Shown here in pieces: positions 16,368 through 24,298 of a stretch of DNA of 57,625 nt (positions within the stretch are counted from its first letter, which is position 1; every line of letters begins with the position of its first letter). A program made the translations under genes and the position numbers. The notes beneath the pieces were generated by a model. The model searched no databases. It was not told where the DNA came from and saw only the letters and a list, made by a program, of their open reading frames with translations. Origin of the DNA: Goodfellowiella coeruleoviolacea (lineage in GTDB: Bacteria > Actinomycetota > Actinomycetes > Mycobacteriales > Pseudonocardiaceae); contig NZ_JAMTCK010000015.1 in assembly GCF_024171785.1 (NCBI RefSeq), positions 1 to 57,625 on the forward strand. The letters run 5' to 3'.

Positions 16368-17222
16368 GTGGCCACAGCAGCGCCGACAGGGCAGCTCACC
16401 GGGTGGCGCCGGGCGGCGTTCAGCGCGGCCGGGTACACCCACGACTGCTACGAGAAGGGCGCGGGCCCCGGGGTGGTGCTGGTCCCGGAGGTCCCCGGGA
16501 TCACCCCCGAGGTGCTCGGGTTGGCCGAGCACCTGGTGGACAGCGGGTTCACCGTGGTGGTGCCCTCACCGTTCGGCGTGCCGGGCAAGCCGGAGACCAG
16601 CGGCTACCGCACCAGCGTGATCGCCAGGCTGTGCGTGTCCGCCGAGTTCCGCGCGTTCGCGCTCAACGCGCATCGCCCGTTCACCGACTACCTGCGCGCG
16701 CTGGCCCGCGACCTCAACGAGCGCACGCCCGGCCGTGGCGTCGGCGTCATCGGCATGTGCTTCACCGGCGGGTTCGCCCTGGCCGCGGCCGCTGACGAGG
16801 CGGTGCTCGCACCCGTGCTCAGCCAGCCGTCCGTGCCGCTGCCGCTGGGTGCCGCCCGGCGCCGCGACCCCGGGGTGTCCACAGCGGAGCTGGACCGGGT
16901 GGCGGCGCGAATAACCAGCGCCGGCCTGTGCGTGCTCGGCCTGCGGTTCACCGAGGACGGCTTCGTGCCCCCGGAGCGCTTCGCCACGCTGCGGGCCCGG
17001 CTCGGCGACGCGTTCGAGGTGATCGAGTTGGACTCGGCCCCGGGCAACAGCGGTGGCTTCGGCAAGGACGCCCACTCCGTGCTCACCCGGGAGCTGCGTG
17101 ACGAGCCCGGCCACCCGGCCCTGCTCGCGCGCGAGCGGGTCGTGCGGTTCCTCCGGGAGCGCCTCACCCCGGAGCCGGACTCACCGCAGGCGACCGACCA
17201 CGAGCCGCAACCGCGGAGCTGA
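16368..17222 (+). CDS. dienelactone hydrolase family protein
   Basis: A 284-residue alpha/beta hydrolase of the dienelactone hydrolase family. The nucleophile elbow reads GMCFTGG, giving a cysteine nucleophile (about residue 127) as in DLH, with the acid and base in GLRFTEDGFVPPERF and GKDAHSVL regions. The GTG at 16368 follows GAGGAGACGC, a good ribosome binding site. No aromatic-degradation genes are nearby, so the substrate is unknown. A LexA-box-like site lies upstream. Confidence 0.85.
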   Translation: MATAAPTGQLTGWRRAAFSAAGYTHDCYEKGAGPGVVLVPEVPGITPEVLGLAEHLVDSGFTVVVPSPFGVPGKPETSGYRTSVIARLCVSAEFRAFALNAHRPFTDYLRALARDLNERTPGRGVGVIGMCFTGGFALAAAADEAVLAPVLSQPSVPLPLGAARRRDPGVSTAELDRVAARITSAGLCVLGLRFTEDGFVPPERFATLRARLGDAFEVIELDSAPGNSGGFGKDAHSVLTRELRDEPGHPALLARERVVRFLRERLTPEPDSPQATDHEPQPRS

Positions 17223-17263
17223 GCCGAGCTGAGCTGGCCACCGCCAGCCTGAGCCAGCCAGGA

Positions 17264-17872
17264 GTGTCAGCGGCGCATGATGGAATCGCCGGCGTGAACG
17301 ATGCCACGGACCTGGTGGCCGAGATCGAACGACATTGCGCCGAGGTGCTGGGGCAGCACGGTGGCCGCAACATGGCGGCGTTGGCCCGACGCGGTCACCT
17401 GATCGTCCCGGCCGACGCCGGAGAACAGGGCACCGGCCGGTGCCGCCTGGGTGGGGCGGCACTGCTCGAACCGGGCACGCGCTGGCCGGAGGTCGACGGC
17501 ATTCCGCTCAGCCTGCTCGCGGTGCTGGACGTGGACGCCCTGGCGTGCTGGCTCGGCGCGGAACTCCCCGCCAGTCCCGGCCTGCTCAACTTCTTCCACA
17601 TCCAGCCCTACCTGGATCACGAGCAGTACGACGGCGTCAACCCGTTCACCGACCCGCGCTCCTGGCGGGTCATCGCGGCGCGGCCGGAGCACGCGGTCGA
17701 GACACCTGCGCCCGCGGGGCACCTCACCAGGGCGGGCGAGGTGCTGCTGCGCCAACTCACCAGTGACGACGAGTTCGAGTGGGGTGACGGAGGGCAGCTG
17801 TACTACCTGATCTCAGCCGAGGCGCTGCGCGCCGGCGACTTCAGCCGGGTGCGGGTGCACCGGGGTGAGTGA
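17264..17872 (+). CDS. DUF1963 (YwqG-like) protein
   Basis: A roughly 200-residue protein of the DUF1963 family. Recognisable parts are RCRLGGAALLEPGTRWPEVDGIPLSLLAVLD in the first half, NFFHIQPYLDHEQYDG in the middle and the C-terminal DDEFEWGDGGQLYYLI followed by DFSRVRVH, which is where family members end. The frame is open from GTG 17264; GTG 17294 (VNDATDLVAEI) is an equally good start. Function is unknown for the family. Confidence 0.8.
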   Translation: MSAAHDGIAGVNDATDLVAEIERHCAEVLGQHGGRNMAALARRGHLIVPADAGEQGTGRCRLGGAALLEPGTRWPEVDGIPLSLLAVLDVDALACWLGAELPASPGLLNFFHIQPYLDHEQYDGVNPFTDPRSWRVIAARPEHAVETPAPAGHLTRAGEVLLRQLTSDDEFEWGDGGQLYYLISAEALRAGDFSRVRVHRGE

Positions 17873-18015
17873 GCCGCGACGCGGAGTGACCACGGGCGCG
17901 CAACCAGGCAACCCGGGTGAGGAGTGGAAGCGGAGAACGACAACACTGGTTGGTGGCGACACGGGTGCATCGGTGTGCACCACCAACCAGCGGTCCACTT
18001 CGGACGGCAGGATGC

Positions 18016-18207
18016 CTAGCGGGACATCCTGGCGAAACCGTCGTCGTAGTCGTCGTCCTGATCGTCGTGGTAGCCGTTGTGGTCGTTCACAGACGTCGAG
18101 CCGCCTGACAGCTCACGCTGCAGCGCTTCGAAGTCCGTTGCAGGAGAGGAGTACTTCAGCTCTCGGGCCACCTTCGCCTGCTTGGCTTTCGCTCGGCCGC
18201 GCCCCAT
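18016..18207 (-). CDS. DUF3073 small conserved actinobacterial protein
   Basis: A 63-residue protein beginning MGRGRAKAKQAKVARELKYSSP, the signature of DUF3073, found almost only in Actinomycetota. The N-terminal half is strongly basic, the C-terminal tail acidic (DDQDDDYDDG). ATG 18207 is preceded by AGGGGA at a proper distance. Function is unknown. Confidence 0.92.
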   Translation of the reverse strand: MGRGRAKAKQAKVARELKYSSPATDFEALQRELSGGSTSVNDHNGYHDDQDDDYDDGFARMSR

Positions 18208-18580
18208 GGCTTGTCCCCTACAAACAGGAGCGGTGCGGCCAGTCCTGTGGCGGCACCGCTCGTCCCATGACTCTCTGCTGGCCATGCTAGCACCAGTTGG
18301 CAAAGTGCCACCGCGATCCGGCCTGGACATGCCCGAACCCACAACCGGCCGGGGTGCCCGTGCCGTCAGCCCCCGCTGTCCACCCAGAACCGCTGGTAAA
18401 CTGCCAACCGTTGTGCGTGGGCCGACAAACTGGGCCATCGTCCGATGTGGCGGTCGTGCCAGCCCCGGAAGCTCCTCGACGAATCCGGAACCTCCCTCGG
18501 CGAATCGCGCGAAAATCCTTCTTGGTGTGAAAGGAGAAGGGGACACGGACGTCCGCGGGACGCCGCAGCCCCGACCGCTC
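18208..18580. other. divergent intergenic region between DUF3073 and speD
   Basis: This 373-bp gap holds the promoters of both divergent genes. TAAACT at 18396-18401 could be a -10 for speD. A strong purine run AAAGGAGAAGGGG near 18529-18541 looks like a ribosome binding site, but no start codon follows within 20 nt; the speD ATG is about 40 nt away. No other gene is seen. Confidence 0.45.
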
Positions 18581-18997
18581 ATGACAACAGGCCCCGACAC
18601 CGCAGGCTCCGGCGCGTCCGGCACCGCCGCCACCCCGGAGCAGAAGCAGATCAACGTGGACGACCTGTGCTCGTACGCGGTTGACGTCTGGGTCGGCGAC
18701 GCCAGCATCCTCACCGACGAGCGGCGCCTGCTCGACCTGCTGCGCGCCGCGGCCGAGGCCGGCAACGCCACGGTCCTCGGTGAGTCCTCGCACGTGTTCC
18801 CCAACGGCGCGGTGACCGCGATCCTGCTGCTGTCCGCGTCGCACCTGAGCATCCACACCTGGCCGGAGTTCAGCCTGGCCAACGTCGACCTGCTCGCCTA
18901 CGGCCGGCTCAACGGCGAGCAGATGATGCAGAAGATCGAGGCGGGCCTCGCGCCCACCCGGATCAACGTCTCCCGGCTGCTGCGCGCCGTCCACTGA
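18581..18997 (+). CDS. S-adenosylmethionine decarboxylase (SpeD) homologue lacking the catalytic cysteine
   Basis: A 138-residue SpeD-like pyruvoyl decarboxylase homologue. The processing-site region ASHLSIHTWPE (residues 86-96) supplies Ser87, the expected pyruvoyl precursor, and His92 at the expected +5 position. The cysteine expected 20 residues after the serine is Tyr107 (VDLLAYGR), and the Glu normally before the serine is Ala86. ATG 18581 gives the N-terminus MTTGPD, but the best Shine-Dalgarno-like run is 40 nt away, so an upstream GTG remains possible. Intact SpeD provides decarboxylated SAM for aminopropyltransferases such as the BpsA-like protein 10 kb away; whether this variant decarboxylates SAM or another amino acid is open. 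Confidence 0.85.
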   Translation: MTTGPDTAGSGASGTAATPEQKQINVDDLCSYAVDVWVGDASILTDERRLLDLLRAAAEAGNATVLGESSHVFPNGAVTAILLLSASHLSIHTWPEFSLANVDLLAYGRLNGEQMMQKIEAGLAPTRINVSRLLRAVH

Positions 18998-19032
18998 CCC
19001 GCTGGCCGGCGCGCGCCCGCCCGCCGGTCAGT
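18993..19032. terminator. bidirectional terminator hairpin between convergent genes
   Basis: ACTGACC (18993-18999) pairs with GGTCAGT (19026-19032), with an inner CCGGCG/CGCCGG pairing. It overlaps the last bases of both converging genes. Confidence 0.55.
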
Positions 19033-20107
19033 CCGGCACGACCGGGGTCCACCGGACCCCGCGTTCCCCGCTGCTGCCGGTGACGGTCAGGTTGCCCACG
19101 ATCACGCCGCTGTTGTTGATCGCCCAGGGCCGGGCCATGCAGCAGTAGCCCGACGGGTTCTCCAGCGCGGCGAACGTGCCGTCGGCCTCCCACCAGCTGG
19201 GCAGGGTGCCGAACCTGTAGTTGTAGTACGAGCCGGTGATCTGGCCGTTGTCGTTGATGTCCCTGGCGCGGCCGGACTGGGCGTCGGCGGGGATGGCCAG
19301 CACGCTGACCGCGCCGCCGCTGTCCCAGCGCAGGGCCTGTTCCCGGCTGGTGCCGGTGAACCCGACGATGCTGCCGCTGTCGTTGATGCCCCACGCCTGG
19401 CTGGTCTCGGTGCCCGGGGTGGCCAGCCGCTCGATGGTGCCGCTCGGGGTCCACCGCACCGCCCGGATCACCCCGCCGGCGTCCTCGGCGAAGCCGACGA
19501 CCGTGCCGCTGTCGTTGATCGCCCTGGCCTGGCTGTAGGTGCCACCGGGCAGGGTGCCCAGGTCGGTGACGGTGCCGTCGGTGTTCCACCGGGCCGCGTG
19601 GATCTCGTAGGTGTCGTTGAGCACGATCATGCCCACGGCCGTGCCGCTGTCGTTGATCCCCAGGACTGAGGTGATCGCCACGTCGGGCGGGGTGGTGAGT
19701 TCGCTGAGCGTGCCGTCGGCCGCCCAGCGCACCGGGCGGCTGGTCCCGTCGTCGAGCGTTGCCGTGCCGACCGCCACCCCGCTGTTGTTGATCGCGGTGG
19801 CCCCACCCCTGGTCTGACCGGGCAGGGTGGCCAGGGCCGTGGCGGTGCCGTCGGGGGCCCACCGGGTGGGCAGCCCGCCCGAGTGGCCGACCACGGTGCC
19901 GGTGTCGTTGATCGCCGAGGCGAAGCTGCCGGTGGTGCCCGGCAGCAGCGGGAGTTCGGCCACGGTCAGGTCCGCGGCCGCGGCCTGGGCCGGCGCGGTG
20001 GCGAGCAGGGCACCGGCCGCGGTCAGGACGAGGCCGAGGCTGGTGGCGCGTCTTCGGCGGGCTCGGTGGCTGGTGGGGACGGGGTCCGCGGTGTGGGCGG
20101 TCGACAT
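19028..20107 (-). CDS. secreted HAF-repeat protein
   Basis: A 359-residue secreted protein. The N-terminus has a basic region (RARRRRAT) and hydrophobic segment ending APAQAAAA, a Sec or Tat-like signal. The rest is at least seven repeats of about 42 residues, each with INDSGTxVG followed by RWxxDGTxxxLxxxP, the HAF-repeat pattern expected to form a beta-propeller. ATG 20107 is chosen over upstream in-frame starts because it gives the normal signal peptide length. Function is unknown. Confidence 0.85.
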   Translation of the reverse strand: MSTAHTADPVPTSHRARRRRATSLGLVLTAAGALLATAPAQAAAADLTVAELPLLPGTTGSFASAINDTGTVVGHSGGLPTRWAPDGTATALATLPGQTRGGATAINNSGVAVGTATLDDGTSRPVRWAADGTLSELTTPPDVAITSVLGINDSGTAVGMIVLNDTYEIHAARWNTDGTVTDLGTLPGGTYSQARAINDSGTVVGFAEDAGGVIRAVRWTPSGTIERLATPGTETSQAWGINDSGSIVGFTGTSREQALRWDSGGAVSVLAIPADAQSGRARDINDNGQITGSYYNYRFGTLPSWWEADGTFAALENPSGYCCMARPWAINNSGVIVGNLTVTGSSGERGVRWTPVVPD

Positions 20108-20216
20108 CGGCTGGTGCTCCGTTCGGCGCTGGTCGTGGTCCAACCCGTGCGGTTGGCGTTGTCCAGCATCAGCGAGCGGAGACCCGCGGGGTAACGGCTG
20201 TTCGGCGCAACGCGGC

Positions 20217-20777
20217 TCAGTCGTTGCGCGTGGTGGTGAGCAGCCGGGCGGCGGCCGCGCGGGCCTGCCTGGCCGGCTCCGCGGTGCCGAAGATGGCCGC
20301 CGTGGTGATGGCGCCCTCCACGAGCAGGGCGAGCTGGTCGGTCAGCCAGGCGGGTTGGTCGGCGGCGGCCACCAGTTCGGTCAGGTACTGCCGGACCGCC
20401 TCCTTGTGCGCGCGGGTGGCGTCGATGACCACCGGCGAGGTGCTGCCCAGCTCACCGAACATGTTGATGAAGGCGCAGCCCCGGAAGTCGGGTTCGCTGA
20501 ACCACTCGTGCAGCCAGTCGAACACGGCCAGCAGGCGCCGCTCGGGGGACTCGTGCGCCTCGACGTACCGGGTCATCGACTCGCGCAGCCGCTCGTCCCG
20601 CTGCCGCAGGTAGGACTCGACCAGGCGCTCCTTGGCCGGGAACAGCTTGTACAGGCGCTTGAGCGAGACGCCGGAGGTGGCGCGGATCTCGTCCATGCCC
20701 ACGGCCTGCACACCGCGTTCGTAGAACAGTTCGTAAGCAGCGGCCAACACCCGGGTCTCAGCTGTCTGAGCGTCCAC
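20217..20777 (-). CDS. TetR family transcriptional regulator
   Basis: A 186-residue TetR regulator: N-terminal helix-turn-helix ([35 protein letters not shown]) and a helical ligand domain with the TetR_C pattern of CIFA-like regulators ([11 protein letters not shown]). GTG 20777 follows GAGGGG at 5 nt and gives a normal length; an upstream ATG at 20804 lacks that support. It is divergent from a DUF1348 gene, and a perfect 8-2-8 palindrome lies between them. Confidence 0.92.
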   Translation of the reverse strand: MDAQTAETRVLAAAYELFYERGVQAVGMDEIRATSGVSLKRLYKLFPAKERLVESYLRQRDERLRESMTRYVEAHESPERRLLAVFDWLHEWFSEPDFRGCAFINMFGELGSTSPVVIDATRAHKEAVRQYLTELVAAADQPAWLTDQLALLVEGAITTAAIFGTAEPARQARAAAARLLTTTRND

Positions 20778-20830
20778 GGCAACCCCTCTTGCGTGGAGAA
20801 CCATCGTTTTCCTATAGTACTGACCCGAGC

Positions 20831-20848
20831 GGAGAACGAACGTTCTCC
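20831..20848. promoter_or_regulatory. TetR operator palindrome
   Basis: GGAGAACGAACGTTCTCC is a perfect 8-2-8 palindrome 43 bp before the DUF1348 start and just downstream of a TTGCGT-N18-TATAGT promoter-like pair (20790-20819) reading rightward. It is well placed for repression of both divergent genes. Confidence 0.75.
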
Positions 20849-20890
20849 AACGCGTCTCCACCACGGGATCTCCCGGGAGAGGAGCAGGTC

Positions 20891-21307
20891 ATGACCGAAC
20901 GACCACCGCTGCCGCCGTTCACCGAGGAGACCGCCCGGCGCAAGGTGCGGGCCGCCGAGGACGCGTGGAACACCCGCGACCCCGATGTGGTGGCGCTCGC
21001 CTACACCGAGGACTGCGAGTGGCGCAACCGCGACCGGTTCCTGCACGGCCGGGACGAGATCCGCGCGTTCCTCCGGGAGAAGTGGGCGCGCGAACTCGAC
21101 TACCGGCTGCGCAAGGAACTCTGGGCCTGGGCGGGCAACCGCATCTCGGTGCGCTTCGAGTACGAGTCGCGCGACCGGGACGGTCAGTGGTGGCGCAGCT
21201 ACGGCAACGAGCAGTGGGAGTTCGCCGACAACGGGCTGATGCGCCGCCGCTACGCGAGCATCAACGACGTGCCGATCAGTCCCTCGGACCGCCGCATCGC
21301 GCGCTGA
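20891..21307 (+). CDS. DUF1348 / SnoaL-like NTF2-fold protein
   Basis: A 138-residue NTF2-like protein with the DUF1348 pattern: [45 protein letters not shown], and [17 protein letters not shown] 20891 follows GAGGAGCAGG. It is the probable target of the divergent TetR regulator. Family members are often induced by stress or electrophiles, but no reaction is established. Confidence 0.88.
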   Translation: MTERPPLPPFTEETARRKVRAAEDAWNTRDPDVVALAYTEDCEWRNRDRFLHGRDEIRAFLREKWARELDYRLRKELWAWAGNRISVRFEYESRDRDGQWWRSYGNEQWEFADNGLMRRRYASINDVPISPSDRRIAR

Positions 21308-21516
21308 CCACTGCCCGGTGCCGGCCGCCGCACCGCCCGGTGCCGGCCGCCCGCCGCATCGCGCGCCGCGCACCGCCCACCGCGCCCCATGACGTGCTGC
21401 CCCCGGCCTCACCCGCACGCGGGGTGCCGAGGTCAGCGCTTCCCGCGCCGGCCACCTACCGTCCGAACTCGACGGACGTGACCGGAGCGGACCGACAGGA
21501 ACGGAGAAGCAACACC

Positions 21517-22524
21517 ATGTCCACGAGCACAAGCCCCTCGGCCGGCACGGGCCGGCCGGTGCTGGAGCCCGCCGCCCAGGCGTTCGCCGACGCCAACGCC
21601 AACCCGCCGTACCTGTCCGACCTCGGTCCGGTCCAGGGGCGCGAGGTGGTCGACCAGGTGCAGTCCGGCGAGATCGCCAAGCCCGAGGTCGACGACGAGT
21701 GGATCACCGTGTCCGGCGGCCCCACCGGTGAGGTCCGGGTCCGCATCGTCCGGCCGGCCGGCTCGGTCGGCGTGCTGCCGGTGATCCTCTACATCCACGG
21801 CGCCGGCTGGGTGTTCGGCAACGCGCACACGCACGACCGGCTGGTGCGCGAGCTGGCCGTGGGCAGCGAGGCCGCCGTGGTCTTCCCCGAGTACGCGCTG
21901 TCCCCGGAGGCCCGCTACCCGGTGGCCGTCGAGCAGAACTACGCGGTGGCCCAGTGGGTGGTCAACCACGGCGCGGAGAAGAACCTCGACCCCGCCCGGG
22001 TGGCGGTGGCCGGCGACTCGGTCGGCGGCAACATGACCGCGGCGCTGACCCTGCTGGCCAAGCAGCGGGGCGATGTCTCCTTCGTGCAGCAGGTGCTGTT
22101 CTACCCGGTCACCTCGGCCAGCCTGGACACCCCGTCCTACCACCAGTTCGCCGAGGGCTACTTCCTGCGCCGCGACGTCATGGCCTGGTTCTGGGACCAG
22201 TACGCGCCCGACACCGCGCAGCGCACCGAGGTCACCGCGGCCCCGCTGGAGGCTAGCGCGGACCAGCTCACCGGGCTGCCGCCGGCGCTGGTCATCACGG
22301 CCGAGGCCGACGTGCTGCGCGACGAGGGCGAGGCGTACGCGGCCAAGCTGCGCGCGGCCGGGGTGCCCGTCACCGCCGTGCGCTACCAGGGCGTCATCCA
22401 CGACTTCGTGATGCTCAACGCGCTGCGCGAGACCCACGCGGCCCAGGCGGCGATCACCCAGGCCGTGCACACCCTGCGCACCGCACTGCACCACGAGGGG
22501 GTGCCTCCGCTCAGCGGGCGGTGA
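21517..22524 (+). CDS. alpha/beta hydrolase (HSL-type esterase)
   Basis: A 335-residue esterase of the hormone-sensitive lipase group: oxyanion segment HGAGW (normally HGGGW), nucleophile elbow GDSVGGN, acid in TAEADVLRDEGE and base His in GVIHDF. ATG 21517 follows a GGAGAAG. The preceding 209 bp (21308-21516) hold no gene. Its 3' end overlaps the convergent iminopeptidase gene by 14 bp. Confidence 0.92.
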   Translation: MSTSTSPSAGTGRPVLEPAAQAFADANANPPYLSDLGPVQGREVVDQVQSGEIAKPEVDDEWITVSGGPTGEVRVRIVRPAGSVGVLPVILYIHGAGWVFGNAHTHDRLVRELAVGSEAAVVFPEYALSPEARYPVAVEQNYAVAQWVVNHGAEKNLDPARVAVAGDSVGGNMTAALTLLAKQRGDVSFVQQVLFYPVTSASLDTPSYHQFAEGYFLRRDVMAWFWDQYAPDTAQRTEVTAAPLEASADQLTGLPPALVITAEADVLRDEGEAYAAKLRAAGVPVTAVRYQGVIHDFVMLNALRETHAAQAAITQAVHTLRTALHHEGVPPLSGR

Positions 22525-23482
22525 CCGCGAACCGGTCGAGGGCGGCGCGCATGCCCGCGCGCATGGTGGGGCTGCCCATGTGCCCGGAGTCGTCCACCAC
22601 GACCAGTTCCGCGTCGGTCCACACCCGGGTCAGCGCCCACGCGGTGTCCAGCGGCCCACCCAGGTCGAACCGGCCGTGGAACAGCGCGCCGGGGATGCCG
22701 TTGAGCCGGTGGGCCTCGCGCAGCAGCACGCCTTCCTCCAGCCAGGCACCGTGCGAGAAGTAGTGCGCGCAGATGCGCACCAGCGCGGTCAGCTCGTCGG
22801 CTGAGCGGCCCTGGCTGAAGCTGTTCGGATGGCCGTTGGGTTCCAGTGACATGACCGCGTCCTCCCACGCGGCCCAGTCCCGCACGGCCTTGGCGCGGAT
22901 CGCCGGGTCGGGGCTCTCCAGCAGGCGCGCGTACGCGGCGGTCAGGTCGCCGTCGCGCTCGGCCTCGGGAACCCCGTCCCGGAACCGCTCCCACGCCTGC
23001 GGGTGGAACCGGCCGACGCCCCGGTAGAGCCAGTCGATCTCGGAGCGCCGGGTGGTGGTCACGGCGGTGAGCACGATCGCGCTCACCCGGTCCGGGTGCC
23101 GCTCGGCGTAGGCGAGGCTGAGCGTGGAGCCCCACGAGCCGCCGAGCAGCACCCAGCGCTCGACGCCGAGGTGCTCGCGCAGCCGCTCCATGTCGGCGAG
23201 CAGGTGCTCGGTGGTGTTGTGCCGCATGTCGGTGGCGGGATCGCTGGCGTGCGGGGTGCTCAGGCCGGCGCCGCGCTGGTGGAACACGATGACCCGGTAG
23301 CGGTCCGGGTCGCAGTAGCGCTGGGCGGAACCCCAGCCGGCCGTCCCGGGCCCGCCGTGCACCACCACGAGGGGCCTGCCGGCCGGGTTGCCCCGGATCT
23401 CCCAGTACACCTGGTTGCCGTCACCCACGTCGAGCATGCCCTGCTCGTGCGGTTCGACCAGCGGATACAACTCGTCGGTCAT
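22511..23482 (-). CDS. pip: proline iminopeptidase (peptidase S33)
   Basis: A 323-residue alpha/beta hydrolase with the proline iminopeptidase pattern: HGGPG oxyanion motif, GGSWGSTL nucleophile elbow, HGRFDLGGP with the acid residue and DSGHMGS with the base. It releases N-terminal proline from peptides in the cytoplasm. ATG 23482 has GAGAGGA upstream. It is divergent from a MarR gene across a tandem-repeat promoter and is its likely target. Confidence 0.88.
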   Translation of the reverse strand: MTDELYPLVEPHEQGMLDVGDGNQVYWEIRGNPAGRPLVVVHGGPGTAGWGSAQRYCDPDRYRVIVFHQRGAGLSTPHASDPATDMRHNTTEHLLADMERLREHLGVERWVLLGGSWGSTLSLAYAERHPDRVSAIVLTAVTTTRRSEIDWLYRGVGRFHPQAWERFRDGVPEAERDGDLTAAYARLLESPDPAIRAKAVRDWAAWEDAVMSLEPNGHPNSFSQGRSADELTALVRICAHYFSHGAWLEEGVLLREAHRLNGIPGALFHGRFDLGGPLDTAWALTRVWTDAELVVVDDSGHMGSPTMRAGMRAALDRFAVTAR

Positions 23483-23513
23483 GTCGTTCCTCTCCCCAGA
23501 AGCGATCAAGGCC

Positions 23514-23541
23514 GTTATATTAGCGCTGTTATATTAGTGCT
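23514..23541. promoter_or_regulatory. two 14-bp tandem repeats forming the pip/marR promoter
   Basis: GTTATATTAGCGCT and GTTATATTAGTGCT follow one another exactly and end at the base before the MarR GTG start. Each contains TATATT, a good -10 element. The second places the start point at the GTG, predicting a leaderless mRNA. The repeats are probably also MarR binding sites. Confidence 0.7.
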
Positions 23542-24078
23542 GTGACATCCCCTGCTCCGGTCGGTCGAGACCACGAGTTCCTCGGCACCCGCCTGCGCCA
23601 CCTGCTGGAACTGTTGGACGGCGACCTCAGCGCCGTGTACGAGGACCTCGGTCTTGGCTGGTTCCGGCCGAGGTTCACCTCGACCGTGCGCGTACTGGCC
23701 GCCGCCGGCCCGAGTTCGATCAGCGAGATCGCCGCGGCCACCGGCGTGACCCACTCCGCGGCCAGCCAGACCGTGGCGCAGATGCGCAAGGCCGGACTGG
23801 TCACCCTGGAGCCGGGGCCGGACGCGCGGCAGCGGATCGTGCGCCTGACCCCGGCCGCCGAGCGCCTGGTGCCGGTGCTGAACGCGGAGTGGGCCGCCAC
23901 CACCGCCGCGATCGAGGCGCTGGAGGCCGAGCTGTCCGCGCCGCTGAGCCGGATCGTGGCGGAGGCGCTGGCCGCGCTGCACCGCCGACCGATGCGCCAG
24001 CGCATCGCCGACGCCGCCCCGGACCTGTTCGACCAGGACACCAGGCCCTCGGGTGGCGGTGCGGGAAAACCGGCTTGA
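23542..24078 (+). CDS. MarR family transcriptional regulator
   Basis: A 178-residue MarR-type winged helix protein: SISEIAAATGVTHSAASQTVAQMRKAGLVTLEPGPDARQRIVRLTPAAERL is the DNA-binding domain. The GTG at 23542 directly abuts the tandem promoter repeats and has no ribosome binding site, which fits leaderless translation. It is divergent from proline iminopeptidase. Confidence 0.9.
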   Translation: MTSPAPVGRDHEFLGTRLRHLLELLDGDLSAVYEDLGLGWFRPRFTSTVRVLAAAGPSSISEIAAATGVTHSAASQTVAQMRKAGLVTLEPGPDARQRIVRLTPAAERLVPVLNAEWAATTAAIEALEAELSAPLSRIVAEALAALHRRPMRQRIADAAPDLFDQDTRPSGGGAGKPA

Positions 24079-24096
24079 ATCTCCCGTGACGGGAGA
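24075..24096 (+). promoter_or_regulatory. MerR-type operator-promoter
   Basis: TTGAAT (24075-24080) is followed by the perfect palindrome TCTCCCGTGACGGGAGA (24080-24096), the layout of MerR/SoxR family operators lying just after a -35 element. It precedes a truncated MerR reading frame. Confidence 0.6.
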
Positions 24097-24112
24097 CGCC
24101 AGGGCGGGGTGC

Positions 24113-24298
24113 GTGGACGGCGAGCAGTTGTACTCGATCGGCGAACTGGCCTGGCGCACCGGCGTGTCGGTGCAGGCGATCCGGTTCTGCTCCGGCCACG
24201 ACGGTGCCCGACCGCGCTACCCGCCGCTGACGCTGGCCGGTGCGCCCGGGCCTGGCTGGTCGCGCCGAGCGGACCGGTCGGACCGGTCGGACCGGTAG
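24113..24298 (+). pseudogene. truncated MerR family regulator
   Basis: From GTG 24113 the frame reads VDGEQLYSIGELAWRTGVSVQAIRF, the helix-turn-helix start of a MerR protein, then degenerates within ten residues into unrelated sequence ending DRSDRSDR. The wing, dimerisation helix and effector domain are missing. The 3' part overlaps the end of the convergent AraC gene, including a 9-bp tandem repeat GGACCGGTC at 24271-24296. The matching operator upstream is intact. It is most simply a remnant. Confidence 0.6.
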
